Shown piece after piece: positions 45,883-55,091 of a stretch of 64,000 bases of DNA (within the stretch, counting starts at the first letter, position 1; the number at the start of each line of letters is the position of its first letter). This DNA is from an uncultured Methylococcaceae bacterium (GTDB taxonomy: Bacteria > Pseudomonadota > Gammaproteobacteria > Methylococcales > Methylomonadaceae), in the NCBI GenBank assembly GCA_903917345.1, contig CAIXAE010000045.1:1-64000 (forward strand). The letters run 5' to 3'. The notes beneath the pieces are model-generated. The model was not told the DNA's origin. It made no database searches and worked only from the letters and a program-made list of their open reading frames with translations. Both the position numbers and the translations under genes were made by a program.

Positions 45883-46302
45883 ATGAGTGAACAAGATTTA
45901 GCGGAAGACGATTGGTCTGCAGCCCTGTCTGAACAAGCGGATGCAGAAGCGACAGCGGCCGAGGCAAAAGAACCGGCTGATAACGTGAGCACAGACGTCT
46001 TTAAAGACATCCATCAAGAGTTTGGAGAGTCCGGTTCGCACACAGACATTGAGTTTATCTTAGATATTCCCGTACAACTGACGGTAGAGCTGGGTCGCAC
46101 CAAAATCACCATTAAGAATTTAGTGCAACTCACGCAAGGCTCTGTGATAGAACTCAATGGCTTAGCCGGTGAACCTTTAGATGTCTTAGTGAATGGTTGT
46201 TTAATCGCACATGGCGAAGTAGTGGTAGTCAATGATAAATTTGGTATCCGCCTCATTGATATTGCGAATCCGGCTGAGCGTTTGCAACGGATCAATAAAT
46301 GA
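45883..46302 (+). CDS. fliN: Flagellar motor switch protein FliN
   Basis: The 139-residue protein has an acidic Ala/Glu-rich N-terminus and a SpoA domain (VQLTVELGRTKITIKNLVQL, GSVIELNGLAGEPLDVLVNG), the standard FliN core. The ribosome site AGGAA precedes ATG 45883. It overlaps fliO by 4 bp. Confidence 0.95.
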   Translation: MSEQDLAEDDWSAALSEQADAEATAAEAKEPADNVSTDVFKDIHQEFGESGSHTDIEFILDIPVQLTVELGRTKITIKNLVQLTQGSVIELNGLAGEPLDVLVNGCLIAHGEVVVVNDKFGIRLIDIANPAERLQRINK

Positions 46303-46631
46303 CCGTAGACTATTTTCAGGCGATTGCGCCCCTCGCGTTGGTACTCGCTTTAATAGTGGGCGCGGCATGGCTTTTAAAACGTTTACATCAACCTCGCTCT
46401 GATAGCGCTACACTGATGAAAGTTCAAGCGTCTTTATCATTAGGCCCCAGAGAACGCATTGTATTAGTAGAAGTAGCGGGGCAATGGCTCGTGGTGGGCG
46501 TAACGGCAGGACAGATTAATAGTTTATTAAGTGTACCCGCACAGCCCTTACCCGAAGCAGATAAAACATCGTTTGATAAAGCGTCATTTGCGCAATCTTG
46601 GTTAGAACGCTACCGACAACCCTCGTTATGA
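46299..46631 (+). CDS. fliO: Flagellar biosynthetic protein FliO
   Basis: A 110-residue protein with one N-terminal membrane helix (about 9-27, [18 protein letters not shown]) and the cytoplasmic FliO stretch ([22 protein letters not shown]). FliO helps assemble the FliP/Q/R export gate. It starts within the fliN stop, and its own stop overlaps fliP (ATGA). Confidence 0.93.
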   Translation: MTVDYFQAIAPLALVLALIVGAAWLLKRLHQPRSDSATLMKVQASLSLGPRERIVLVEVAGQWLVVGVTAGQINSLLSVPAQPLPEADKTSFDKASFAQSWLERYRQPSL

Positions 46632-47392
46632 ATCTGATTAAAGCAACCCCTAGACAATGGATAAAGGCTGGACTGTTGGCAAGCCTAGGACTTTTATTAC
46701 CCATAGGGGCCGAAGCGGCTTTACCTGGCATGCTCAACTCAATACCCACAAGCGGTGGCGGTCAATCCTATAGCTTTAATATAGAGTTATTAGTCTTTTT
46801 AACCTCGCTGACTTTTTTACCGGCTGTCGTATTAATGATGACGAGCTTTACGCGCATCATCATTGTGCTTTCCATGTTTAGAATGGCGATCGGTACCCAA
46901 AGCTCACCCCCCAACCAAGTCTTGATAGGACTTGCGTTATTTTTAACCTTGTTTGTCATGAGCCCTGTGCTAGATAAAATCTATACCGAGGCCTATATTC
47001 CTTTGTCAGAGGATAAGATCACCTTAATGGCCGCTATGGAAAAAGGCGGTGAGCCCTTAAAAGACTTTATGCTAAGACAAACTCGCCAAGCCGATTTGGC
47101 GATGTATTTAAAACTCGCAAATGCACCCGCCGTGCAATCCAGTGCAGAGATCCCTTTTAGAGTCTTAGTGCCGGCTTTTGTGACCAGTGAACTTAAAACG
47201 GCTTTTCAGATTAGTTTTGCCATTTTTATTCCCTTTATTATTATCGATATGGTGGTCGCCAGTATCTTAATGGCTATGGGGATGATGATGGTATCTCCCG
47301 CTATTGTGTCCCTGCCTTTTAAGATTATGTTATTTGTCTTGGTGGATGGCTGGCAATTGCTATTAAGTTCTTTAGGGGGCAGTTTTGGATAA
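46628..47392 (+). CDS. fliP: Flagellar export gate protein FliP
   Basis: I start at ATG 46628 (254 residues), overlapping the fliO stop. An N-terminal signal sequence (about 12-30, [20 protein letters not shown]) is followed by four helices. Family motifs: [25 protein letters not shown] (in part), [18 protein letters not shown] and MGMMMVSP. It forms the gate pentamer with FliQ/R. Confidence 0.96.
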   Translation: MNLIKATPRQWIKAGLLASLGLLLPIGAEAALPGMLNSIPTSGGGQSYSFNIELLVFLTSLTFLPAVVLMMTSFTRIIIVLSMFRMAIGTQSSPPNQVLIGLALFLTLFVMSPVLDKIYTEAYIPLSEDKITLMAAMEKGGEPLKDFMLRQTRQADLAMYLKLANAPAVQSSAEIPFRVLVPAFVTSELKTAFQISFAIFIPFIIIDMVVASILMAMGMMMVSPAIVSLPFKIMLFVLVDGWQLLLSSLGGSFG

Positions 47393-47398
47393 GCTGTT

Positions 47399-47668
47399 AT
47401 GACGCCCGAATCTATAATGAGCATGGGCCATCAAGCCATTTTAGTGACCCTCATGGTCTCTGCCCCTATGCTACTCGTTGCTTTAGCCATAGGTTTAGTC
47501 GTGAGTATCTTTCAAGCAGCAACACAAATTAATGAAGCAACCTTGTCTTTTATTCCTAAGTTATTAGGCATATTTATTACGCTGATCTTAGCGGGGCCTT
47601 GGATGTTAACGATTTTAACGGATTATTTACGCTCGGTATTGACCAATATCCCTAATCTAGTCGGTTGA
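47399..47668 (+). CDS. fliQ: Flagellar export gate protein FliQ
   Basis: 89 residues with two membrane helices and the family pattern (AILVTLMVSAPMLLVALAIG, FQAATQINEATLSFIPKL). It starts 6 bp after fliP and is the typical length. Confidence 0.96.
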   Translation: MTPESIMSMGHQAILVTLMVSAPMLLVALAIGLVVSIFQAATQINEATLSFIPKLLGIFITLILAGPWMLTILTDYLRSVLTNIPNLVG

Positions 47669-47675
47669 TATCGGC

Positions 47676-48458
47676 ATGATTGAATTTACCAGTGCACAAA
47701 TGCTGTCATTATTCAGTGCCTATTTTTGGCCGCTGGTGCGCATCTTAGCTTTATTCAGTACCGCTCCTTTTTTTGGACACCGTAATATCCCCATCCGCAT
47801 AAAAGTCGCTTTGGGCGTGGCCATTACTTTTTTAATAGCCCCTACCCTCGCCCCCATTCCAGACATTGATCCTTTATCTTGGGCGGGTTTACTGATATTA
47901 AGCCAACAAATGCTCATCGGCATTGCCATGGGGTTTGTGATGCGGCTGATTATTAGCGGTGTTGAACTCTCAGGTGAACTGATGGGGATGACCATGGGCT
48001 TTGGATTTGCGACATTTTATAATCCTCAGTCTGGCGGACAGTCTTCAGCGATTAACCAATTATTATCCCTACTTACCTTACTCATATTCCTGGCGACGGA
48101 TATGCATTTACTCTTAATACAATGCCTAGTAGAAAGTTTTAGTAGCTTACCCATCGGGATAAGTGCCTTAGGTAAAAACAACTTTCAGCAACTCGCTTTT
48201 ATGGGTAAAAACATTTTCTATATCAGCGTTCAATTATCTATGCCTATTGTGGCGGCCCTATTGATGATCAATATGTCCTTGGGTGTATTAACCAAAGCAG
48301 CCCCGCAACTTAACCTTTTTGGCATCGGGTTTCCCATTACGATATTAGGTGGGTTTTTAATGGTTTATTTATTAATGCCCTATTGGGCGATGCCTTTAGC
48401 TGAGCACTTACAACATGGCATCAGTATGCTACGTGAGCTCATGAGTTTAGGCATTTAA
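47676..48458 (+). CDS. fliR: Flagellar export gate protein FliR
   Basis: 260 residues and about six membrane helices with the FliR motifs (PFFGHRNIPIRIKVALG; GELMGMTMGFGFATFYNPQ; GVLTKAAPQLNLFGIGFP). It is the last gene of the fliF-fliR run. No full flhB or flhA follows in this window; the next genes are for chemotaxis. Confidence 0.96.
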   Translation: MIEFTSAQMLSLFSAYFWPLVRILALFSTAPFFGHRNIPIRIKVALGVAITFLIAPTLAPIPDIDPLSWAGLLILSQQMLIGIAMGFVMRLIISGVELSGELMGMTMGFGFATFYNPQSGGQSSAINQLLSLLTLLIFLATDMHLLLIQCLVESFSSLPIGISALGKNNFQQLAFMGKNIFYISVQLSMPIVAALLMINMSLGVLTKAAPQLNLFGIGFPITILGGFLMVYLLMPYWAMPLAEHLQHGISMLRELMSLGI

Positions 48459-48661
48459 GCATTCTCCTTTCTCGTTTTTGCGTCTTGTCAATTAAGTAAA
48501 CTAAGGGGATATTTCCCTCTTTACTCGCGAATCCAAATAAAAATTATCTGTAAGAATAGCCTCAATGCAGACACTTAGTGAATCGAACTTTTGCCAAGTG
48601 AACGTATTTGAGAAGTGTCAGAGTTTTCATAATTTCATATTTTTATTTAAGGATTTGTTCC

Positions 48662-50587
48662 ATGGCCATTGTAAAAAAACCAGCATCGACTGTCAGCACT
48701 AGTTACCAGGCTGACAGTACAAAAACCAACGCATCAACATCACGTGAAGCAGATGCACAACGTAAACGTGCAAGAACACTTGCTAAGCAACAACAAGCGG
48801 CAGAGCGTATCGCGGCTGCCACGGCACAGTTATCTTCTGGTATTAACGAAGCGGCTTCAGCAGCAGAAGAGTTAAAACGCGCCGCTGATCAAATTGCGAC
48901 CGGTGCAGAAGAAGCATCAGGTGCTGCACAAGAGTCAATGACTGCCTTTAAACAAGTCACGGGCGCTATTGCTGTTCAGTTACAAAATGCAGACATGAGT
49001 CAAGCAAAAGCAGAGGTGTCACAAGCACTGATTGCTAAAACGTCTGCGGATGTCGGTACCTTAATTAAAAATGTCGGTGTGGCTGCACAACGCCAAGTCA
49101 CCTCAGTAAAAATGGTCGGCGATTTAGAAAAACAAGCCGCTAACATTGGCGACATTGTAAAAGCCGTCGCGAGAATTGCAGATCAAACAAACTTATTAGC
49201 GTTAAATGCAGCGATTGAAGCGGCACGTGCCGGTCGTCATGGTCGAGGCTTTGCGGTGGTTGCAGACGAAGTACGTACCTTGGCTGAAACCTCAGAAAAA
49301 AGCGCTAAACAAATTCAAGATTTAGTCGGTCAAATTCAAGATGACGTTAAAGCGATTGCCGAAGGCATTAACTCATCAGCGGAAACCATTGAGGCTGAAG
49401 TTGCAAAAGGCGGCATTATTACCGGTCAACTTGAACAAATCCGTACCGATGCTATTGACGTAGTGAAAGGTATTTTAGAAATTGCTACCGGCGCTAAACA
49501 ATCGGATGGCGCAGCCCAAGCGGCCTTAAAAGGCTCTGAAGATATCGCGTCAGCTTCGGTAGAACAATCTGCAGCGGCAGAAGAAGCGACTAAAACGGTA
49601 GAAGAGCAAGCGCAAGCTTTAGCAGAATCTGAACAAGCGGCTCAAGCGTTATCAGAACTTGCCGAAGATTTAAAAAATTCTACGGATGTTGCGAAGAGCG
49701 CAGAAGAAGTGGCCTCATCAGCAGAAGAATTATCCTCTGCGGTACAAGAAATCAACCGTGCCAGTGCTCAAATTATGGCGGCATTAGAGCAAATCCGTAA
49801 AGGCGCACAATCGTCTGCAGCAGCGTCTGAAGAGTCAGCAGCGGCGGTAACCCAAATTGAACGCGGTATTGAGATTGCACAAGAACGTTGCACCGTGTCT
49901 GCCGATAAATTACGTGGCATTCAAGAGTTATTAAACGTCAATAAATCATCTGTAGATGAACTGATTGGCGGCATTACCTCTTCGGTAAAAGGTACAGAAG
50001 ACAGCATCGTGCAAATTAAAGAGCTTGAACAATTAGCACGTCGTATCGACAAAATAGTAGAAGCGATTGCGACTGTTTCTATCCAAACTAACTTATTAGC
50101 CGTTAATGGCGCGATTGAAGCGGCCCGTGCCGGTGAATTTGGTAAAGGCTTTGTCGTGGTATCGAATGACATTCGTAATCTAGCCCGTGATTCTGCAGAA
50201 AACGCAGACCGTATTAAAGATTTAGTCAAAGGTATCCAAGACCAAATTACCGCGGTAGGCACTGATTTAAATCAAATTGTTGAAGCAGCGTCCACTGAAG
50301 TAGAACAAGCTAAAACAACCACCAATAACTTAAATGAAATTGAAGCCGGCATCATCGAAATCGATGGTGGTACACAGCAAATCTTGAATGCATCTATCGA
50401 GATTGCGGCGGCTATTGGTCAAGCAAAACGCGGTGTTGAACAAATTTCTACGGCGTCTCAAGAAGCCGAAAAAGCGGTTAATGAAGCGGCTGCAGCAGCG
50501 GTTCAGCAATCTAAAGGGGCTGAGGAATTGGCATCTGCTATCGAAGAGATTTCTTCATTGGCTGACGAATTACAAAGCGCAGCCTAA
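48662..50587 (+). CDS. Soluble chemoreceptor with two signalling tips
   Basis: From ATG 48662 (641 residues; AAGGA upstream; the longer frame from 48608 encodes an unlikely extra 18). No membrane segment or sensor domain is visible: the protein is nearly all helix. It has two separate MCP hairpin tips: [19 protein letters not shown] at about 173-191 with [16 protein letters not shown] after it, and [18 protein letters not shown] at about 472 with [16 protein letters not shown] after it. Both keep the CheA/CheW-contact residues (Glu, Arg). The layout suggests a cytoplasmic receptor able to engage two arrays, or a receptor made by an internal duplication. The next gene encodes a triple CheW, which fits. 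A signal is not apparent. Confidence 0.9.
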   Translation: MAIVKKPASTVSTSYQADSTKTNASTSREADAQRKRARTLAKQQQAAERIAAATAQLSSGINEAASAAEELKRAADQIATGAEEASGAAQESMTAFKQVTGAIAVQLQNADMSQAKAEVSQALIAKTSADVGTLIKNVGVAAQRQVTSVKMVGDLEKQAANIGDIVKAVARIADQTNLLALNAAIEAARAGRHGRGFAVVADEVRTLAETSEKSAKQIQDLVGQIQDDVKAIAEGINSSAETIEAEVAKGGIITGQLEQIRTDAIDVVKGILEIATGAKQSDGAAQAALKGSEDIASASVEQSAAAEEATKTVEEQAQALAESEQAAQALSELAEDLKNSTDVAKSAEEVASSAEELSSAVQEINRASAQIMAALEQIRKGAQSSAAASEESAAAVTQIERGIEIAQERCTVSADKLRGIQELLNVNKSSVDELIGGITSSVKGTEDSIVQIKELEQLARRIDKIVEAIATVSIQTNLLAVNGAIEAARAGEFGKGFVVVSNDIRNLARDSAENADRIKDLVKGIQDQITAVGTDLNQIVEAASTEVEQAKTTTNNLNEIEAGIIEIDGGTQQILNASIEIAAAIGQAKRGVEQISTASQEAEKAVNEAAAAAVQQSKGAEELASAIEEISSLADELQSAA

Positions 50588-50598
50588 GGGGACGCATC

Positions 50599-52173
50599 AT
50601 GACTACAGAAATTCTAGATCAACAAGCCGATCAGGCCAGTTTGAATGATGATAGTTCTGAAGAGGTCAATTCGAGTACGCAACAATTTGTCACTTTTATT
50701 TCTGGCAATGAAATCTTTGCCGTCGATATGGCCCCTGTGCAAGAAATAATACGCTTGCCAGAAGTAGTGCGCGTGCCCTTGGCACCGCCTACTTTAGATG
50801 GCTTAGCAAATTTGCGTGGCAAAGTGCTACCGATTATCTCTTTAAGACGCTTATTTGGTTTTCAAGAACAAACCCATGATGATGCCACCCGCGCCCTAGT
50901 GATTGACGTCGGTCAACCTTTAGGGTTTGTGGTTGATCAAGTGGCGAGTGTGGTGGAAGTTAATCTTAATCAGATTGAAGATGTCGATGCGATTAGCAGT
51001 ACCGTAGACAGTAACTTACTGACTGGCATTATCAATAACGTCGGCGGCCATAGCATGATTATGGTCTTAGACTTTGGAAAACTGATTGAACGTGAGTTTG
51101 CGCATATTGCGGCCTTAACTAAAACCAGTGGCTTAGCCAACGATTTACTGTTATCGACATCAGAAACATCTGAGGAAGAAGACCAAGACAGTGACGAGTT
51201 GCAATTAGTCAGCTTTGTGGTGGCAGATCAAGAGTACGCATTGGCCATTGAAGATGTGCAAGAAATCATTCAAGTGCCTGACACCATAGCGCACGTGCCA
51301 CATTCCGCTGCGCATGTGGTCGGTTTAATTACCTTGCGTAATCAATTATTACCGTTAGTTGATTTACGTTTGTTATTTAATTTACCGGCCTCTGCCTTAG
51401 ATGAAAAAAGCCGCATTGTAGTGTTAACACTGGCTGGTGCATCGGTAGGTTTAGCGGTAGATGGCGTGAGTGAAGTGTTACGCGTTGCCAAAACAATTGT
51501 TGACCCCATGCCGACTTTACTCAGCAAAGAAGGCAATCTTGCGGACATCAGTGAGATTTGTCGTTTAGACGAGGGTAAGCGTTTAGTATCGATCGTAACC
51601 GCGCGTAACTTGTTTGACCATTCTGCAATTAAAGAGGCTTTGAATACCGTGAGTGAATTTGAACAAGACAGCAATGAAACTGCTGATCTGGACGAGGGCA
51701 TGGATGATGACGAACAAATGGTGGTCTTCCATCTTGATAAAGAAGAGTTTGGCGTCCCCATCAACAGTGTGCAAGAAATTGTCCGCGTTCCCGAAGAATT
51801 GATTCATGTGCCTAAAGCACCGGTGTTTGTAGAAGGCGTGATTAATTTACGTGGCACAGTGCTACCGGTGATTGATTTACGTACCCGCTTAAGTTTACCT
51901 AAGCTAGAGCGCACTGACCGACAACGCATTATGGTATTTATGATAGCTGATGTACGGACAGGCTTTATTGTGGATCATGTGGCTGAAGTATTAAAAATCA
52001 GCAAATCTGTGATTGAGCCATCACCGCAATTATCCGGTGAACAAGGTCGCTTATTCTCGCGTATGGCTAATATGGAAAAACAAAACCGCATGGTGCAGTT
52101 GATCGAGCCTACGCATTTAGTGGATAGCGAAGATTTATCTAAATTATCTAGTGCGGAGTGGAACGTAGCGTGA
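50599..52173 (+). CDS. Chemotaxis coupling protein with three CheW domains
   Basis: The 524-residue protein has three CheW domains in tandem (about 25-165, 200-345, 370-515). Each carries the CheW pattern (V-Q-E-I-I-x-x-P, L-x-x-L-x-N-L-R-G-x-V-L-P, V-D-x-V). Acidic linkers (about 182-196 and 352-370) separate them. A single chain could bridge several receptors and CheA. Good ribosome site (GGGGA). Its end overlaps cheB by 4 bp. Confidence 0.92.
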   Translation: MTTEILDQQADQASLNDDSSEEVNSSTQQFVTFISGNEIFAVDMAPVQEIIRLPEVVRVPLAPPTLDGLANLRGKVLPIISLRRLFGFQEQTHDDATRALVIDVGQPLGFVVDQVASVVEVNLNQIEDVDAISSTVDSNLLTGIINNVGGHSMIMVLDFGKLIEREFAHIAALTKTSGLANDLLLSTSETSEEEDQDSDELQLVSFVVADQEYALAIEDVQEIIQVPDTIAHVPHSAAHVVGLITLRNQLLPLVDLRLLFNLPASALDEKSRIVVLTLAGASVGLAVDGVSEVLRVAKTIVDPMPTLLSKEGNLADISEICRLDEGKRLVSIVTARNLFDHSAIKEALNTVSEFEQDSNETADLDEGMDDDEQMVVFHLDKEEFGVPINSVQEIVRVPEELIHVPKAPVFVEGVINLRGTVLPVIDLRTRLSLPKLERTDRQRIMVFMIADVRTGFIVDHVAEVLKISKSVIEPSPQLSGEQGRLFSRMANMEKQNRMVQLIEPTHLVDSEDLSKLSSAEWNVA

Positions 52174-53243
52174 TTAAACTCTTAATTGTTGATGATTCGG
52201 CGTTGATGCGCCGCCAGCTGACTCAAATTTTTGAGGAAGCGGGCGGCTTTGAAATACGTCAAGCCAGAAACGGTAAAGAAGCGGTCGAAGAGAATAAAAG
52301 CTTTGAACCGGATGTAGTGACCTTAGATGTCAATATGCCAGAGATGGACGGTATTACCGCCCTCTCTCATATTATGACTGAGCGACCTGTGCCCGTTGTC
52401 ATGGTGTCTTCTTTAACTGAGCAAGGCGCTTTAGCGACATTTGAAGCGCTTAACTTAGGTGCGGTTGATTATGTGGCTAAACCCGGCGGTACAATTTCGT
52501 TAACCATTAAAGAGGTTAGCGTTGAGTTGGTTGCTAAAGTGCGTGCCGCTGTCCATATTAAAATTAAATCTAAAAAATCGCCTGTTACTGGTTTAGCGCA
52601 ACGCATGCGCGAAGACCGTGAAAAAGTAGCCGCTAAGGATAATTATTCTACCCGCTGGAAAGAAGGTAAAAATGGCTTAGTCATTATCGGGGTATCGACT
52701 GGGGGACCTAGAACCTTAGAAGAAATTTTACCCTTATTACCGGCTAACTATCCCTACCCTATTTTGGTAGCGCAACACATGCCGGCTGCGTTTACCAAAT
52801 CGTTTGCAGAACGTTTAAATAATTCCTGCCGCTTAGAAGTACTTGAAGTCGCAACGCCCAAAGCCGTTGAGCCAGGCTTCATTTATATTGCTAAAGGCGG
52901 GGCTGACATGGTGGTTGCCATGCGCGGTGGTAAATTAACGGTCTTACCTAAACCTGAGGCCGCTAACTTCCTATGGCACCCGTCTGTTGAACTGATGGGG
53001 CGCTCGGTTTTAGAAAACTGTGATGCCGCAGATGTGATAGCCGTAATGTTGACCGGTATGGGTAATGATGGCTCTGATGCTTTTACAGACATTAAAAAAG
53101 CCGGGGGTCGCACCATTGCAGAAGCTGAATCATCCTCGGTAGTTTTCGGGATGCCAGCAGAATTGATTAAAAAGTCTGGCGCCAGTGTGGTACTGGATGC
53201 CAGCAAAATAGCAAACCAGTTAATCTTGTGGGCCGGTAAGTAA
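52170..53243 (+). CDS. cheB: Chemotaxis response regulator protein-glutamate methylesterase CheB
   Basis: I start at GTG 52170, overlapping the CheW stop (357 residues); the frame also opens at 52158. It has a receiver with Asp53 (TLDVNMPEMDG) and a methylesterase domain with catalytic Ser176 (GVSTGGP), His203 (AQHMP) and Asp300 (MLTGMGNDG). It removes receptor methyl groups and deamidates glutamines. The operon also carries cheR. Confidence 0.95.
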   Translation: MIKLLIVDDSALMRRQLTQIFEEAGGFEIRQARNGKEAVEENKSFEPDVVTLDVNMPEMDGITALSHIMTERPVPVVMVSSLTEQGALATFEALNLGAVDYVAKPGGTISLTIKEVSVELVAKVRAAVHIKIKSKKSPVTGLAQRMREDREKVAAKDNYSTRWKEGKNGLVIIGVSTGGPRTLEEILPLLPANYPYPILVAQHMPAAFTKSFAERLNNSCRLEVLEVATPKAVEPGFIYIAKGGADMVVAMRGGKLTVLPKPEAANFLWHPSVELMGRSVLENCDAADVIAVMLTGMGNDGSDAFTDIKKAGGRTIAEAESSSVVFGMPAELIKKSGASVVLDASKIANQLILWAGK

Positions 53244-53255
53244 GAAGGAATTATT

Positions 53256-53882
53256 ATGGCATTTATTAAAAAAACAACGTCACCCACAATCAATGATGGC
53301 CAACATACACCTGAGGTGCGTGATTGCCAGACTTTATTAACGCAGCTTTCATCTACTGACGCCTCTGAGAGACGTACAGCCGCTAGAGAGCTTGTGGGAT
53401 GCCCTGACTGTGCGAATGGACTCATGGAGCGCTTAAAGATTGAAACTGAAATCTCAGTACGTGAAGTCATCTTAACCACGCTCACACGCTTAGGTGATCC
53501 CGTTTCTATTGCCGGCATGGTGGAATGCTTACGCAGTGAAGATGCCGCTTTACGTAATGAAGTGGTAGAAGCCATGAAGCTACTACCGCAAGAAGTTGCA
53601 CCGATGATGTTAGGGTTATTAGCGGATGAAGATCCGGATGTCAGAATATTTACCGTGAATGTTTTAGAGTCATTATGTCATCCAGACGTTGAAGCATGGT
53701 TGATTCAGGTGATTTCTAACGATGATCATGTCAATGTCTGTGCGACAGCCGTTGATTTATTAGGCGAAGTAGGGAGTGTTGACGCGATAGGTCCTTTAGA
53801 ACAATTGAAAGCCCGGTTTGTAAATGAGCCGTATATTCAATTTGCCGCTAATTTGGCGTTGAGTCGCATCAATGAAAACTAA
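53256..53882 (+). CDS. HEAT-repeat protein in the chemotaxis operon
   Basis: The 208-residue protein is a row of helical repeats (about 25-205: SDASERRTAARELVG-type, LRNEVVEAMKLLPQEVAPMM, DPDVRIFTVNVLESL, VNVCATAVDLLGEVG). There is no catalytic motif. It sits between cheB and cheR with an 11-bp overlap with cheR, and AAGGAA precedes its ATG. Adaptor or scaffold work for receptor methylation is likely by context only. Confidence 0.85.
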   Translation: MAFIKKTTSPTINDGQHTPEVRDCQTLLTQLSSTDASERRTAARELVGCPDCANGLMERLKIETEISVREVILTTLTRLGDPVSIAGMVECLRSEDAALRNEVVEAMKLLPQEVAPMMLGLLADEDPDVRIFTVNVLESLCHPDVEAWLIQVISNDDHVNVCATAVDLLGEVGSVDAIGPLEQLKARFVNEPYIQFAANLALSRINEN

Positions 53883-54726
53883 TAAAGCCAAGATTACCAT
53901 TAGCGAAGAAGACTTTAATAAGTTTCGGGAATATTTTTATCGAAAAACCGGCATTAATTTTGAAGCCTCTAAACGTTACTTTGTTGATAAACGTTTAATT
54001 GAGCGCATAGAAGCGACCGATAGCGGCGATTTTCGTAGCTATTTTATTATGATGCGTTTTCAAGTATCGGGGGCGGAATTACAGTTATTAACGAATTTAA
54101 TGACGGTTAATGAAACCTACTTCTTGAGAGAAGATTATCAATTTGAATGCATGGTCAATTCAATATTACCGGAGTTGGTTAAACGCAAAACAGATAATAG
54201 CCCGATTCGTATTTGGTGTATCCCGTCTTCTTCCGGTGAAGAACCTTACACCGTTGCTATGTATTTAATGGAGCGTTGGCCTGGCATTCATCAATGGGAT
54301 GTGGAGATTATCTCTTCGGATATTGATACCGGCATTTTAAATAAAGCCCGTATTGGCCGATACTCTGCACGCTCTGTGATGCATGTGCCTGCGCCTTGGT
54401 TACTGAAATATTTTAAACAAGTCGGTGATGAATACCAACTGTGTCAGGATGTAAGAGAAGCCGTTGAGTTTACGCGCGTTAATCTCGCGGAACCGGCTGA
54501 CACCCGTAGTTACAAAAATTTTGATCTGATCTTTTGCCGTAATTTACTGATTTATTTCGATGATTTATCCCGTAAAACCGCAGCAGAAGTCTTCTTTGAT
54601 GCTTTAAACCCAGGTGGCTTTGTGTGTTTAGGCCATGCTGAATCTATGAGTCGCATCTCGTCTCTCTATAAGGTGCGTAAATTCCCGCAAGCAATTGTTT
54701 ACCAAAAATCTTTGGAGTCTAGATGA
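53872..54726 (+). CDS. cheR: Chemotaxis protein-glutamate methyltransferase CheR
   Basis: A 284-residue protein with the CheR N-terminal helices and the SAM-binding domain: IPSSSGEEPYTVAMYL, ISSDIDTGILNKAR and FDLIFCRNLLIYFD. It methylates receptor glutamates. It overlaps the HEAT gene and the next cheY by a few bases. Confidence 0.95.
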   Translation: MKTNKAKITISEEDFNKFREYFYRKTGINFEASKRYFVDKRLIERIEATDSGDFRSYFIMMRFQVSGAELQLLTNLMTVNETYFLREDYQFECMVNSILPELVKRKTDNSPIRIWCIPSSSGEEPYTVAMYLMERWPGIHQWDVEIISSDIDTGILNKARIGRYSARSVMHVPAPWLLKYFKQVGDEYQLCQDVREAVEFTRVNLAEPADTRSYKNFDLIFCRNLLIYFDDLSRKTAAEVFFDALNPGGFVCLGHAESMSRISSLYKVRKFPQAIVYQKSLESR

Positions 54727-55091
54727 AACGCATCTTGATCGTTGATGATGCAGCCACTGTGCGCATGTACCATCGTAATATACTTGAAAGCGCTGGCTAC
54801 AGCGTGGACGAAGCCTTAAATGGTATTGAAGCCATTGAAAAAGCCTTGCAGGAGTCGTTCGATTTATACATCGTCGATGTCAACATGCCTAAATTAGATG
54901 GCTATGGGTTTTTAAGGGAACTACGCGGAGAGAACATCTCGCAAGTACCCGCCATTATGGTATCTACCGAAGCCGAAGCCAATGACCAAGTGGCCGCCTT
55001 TAAAGCGGGCGCTAATGGATATTTAGTGAAACCGGTTAAACCAGAACAATTATTAACGCATGTGCGTTTATTGATTGGGGAGACTGTTTAG
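54723..55091 (+). CDS. cheY: CheY-type single-domain response regulator
   Basis: 122 residues comprising a receiver only, with Asp8/Asp9, phospho-acceptor Asp52 (YIVDVNMP), Ser81 and Lys103. It sits directly before cheA, sharing the junction. Either this or the second receiver at 58128 could be the motor-binding CheY. Confidence 0.93.
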   Translation: MKRILIVDDAATVRMYHRNILESAGYSVDEALNGIEAIEKALQESFDLYIVDVNMPKLDGYGFLRELRGENISQVPAIMVSTEAEANDQVAAFKAGANGYLVKPVKPEQLLTHVRLLIGETV

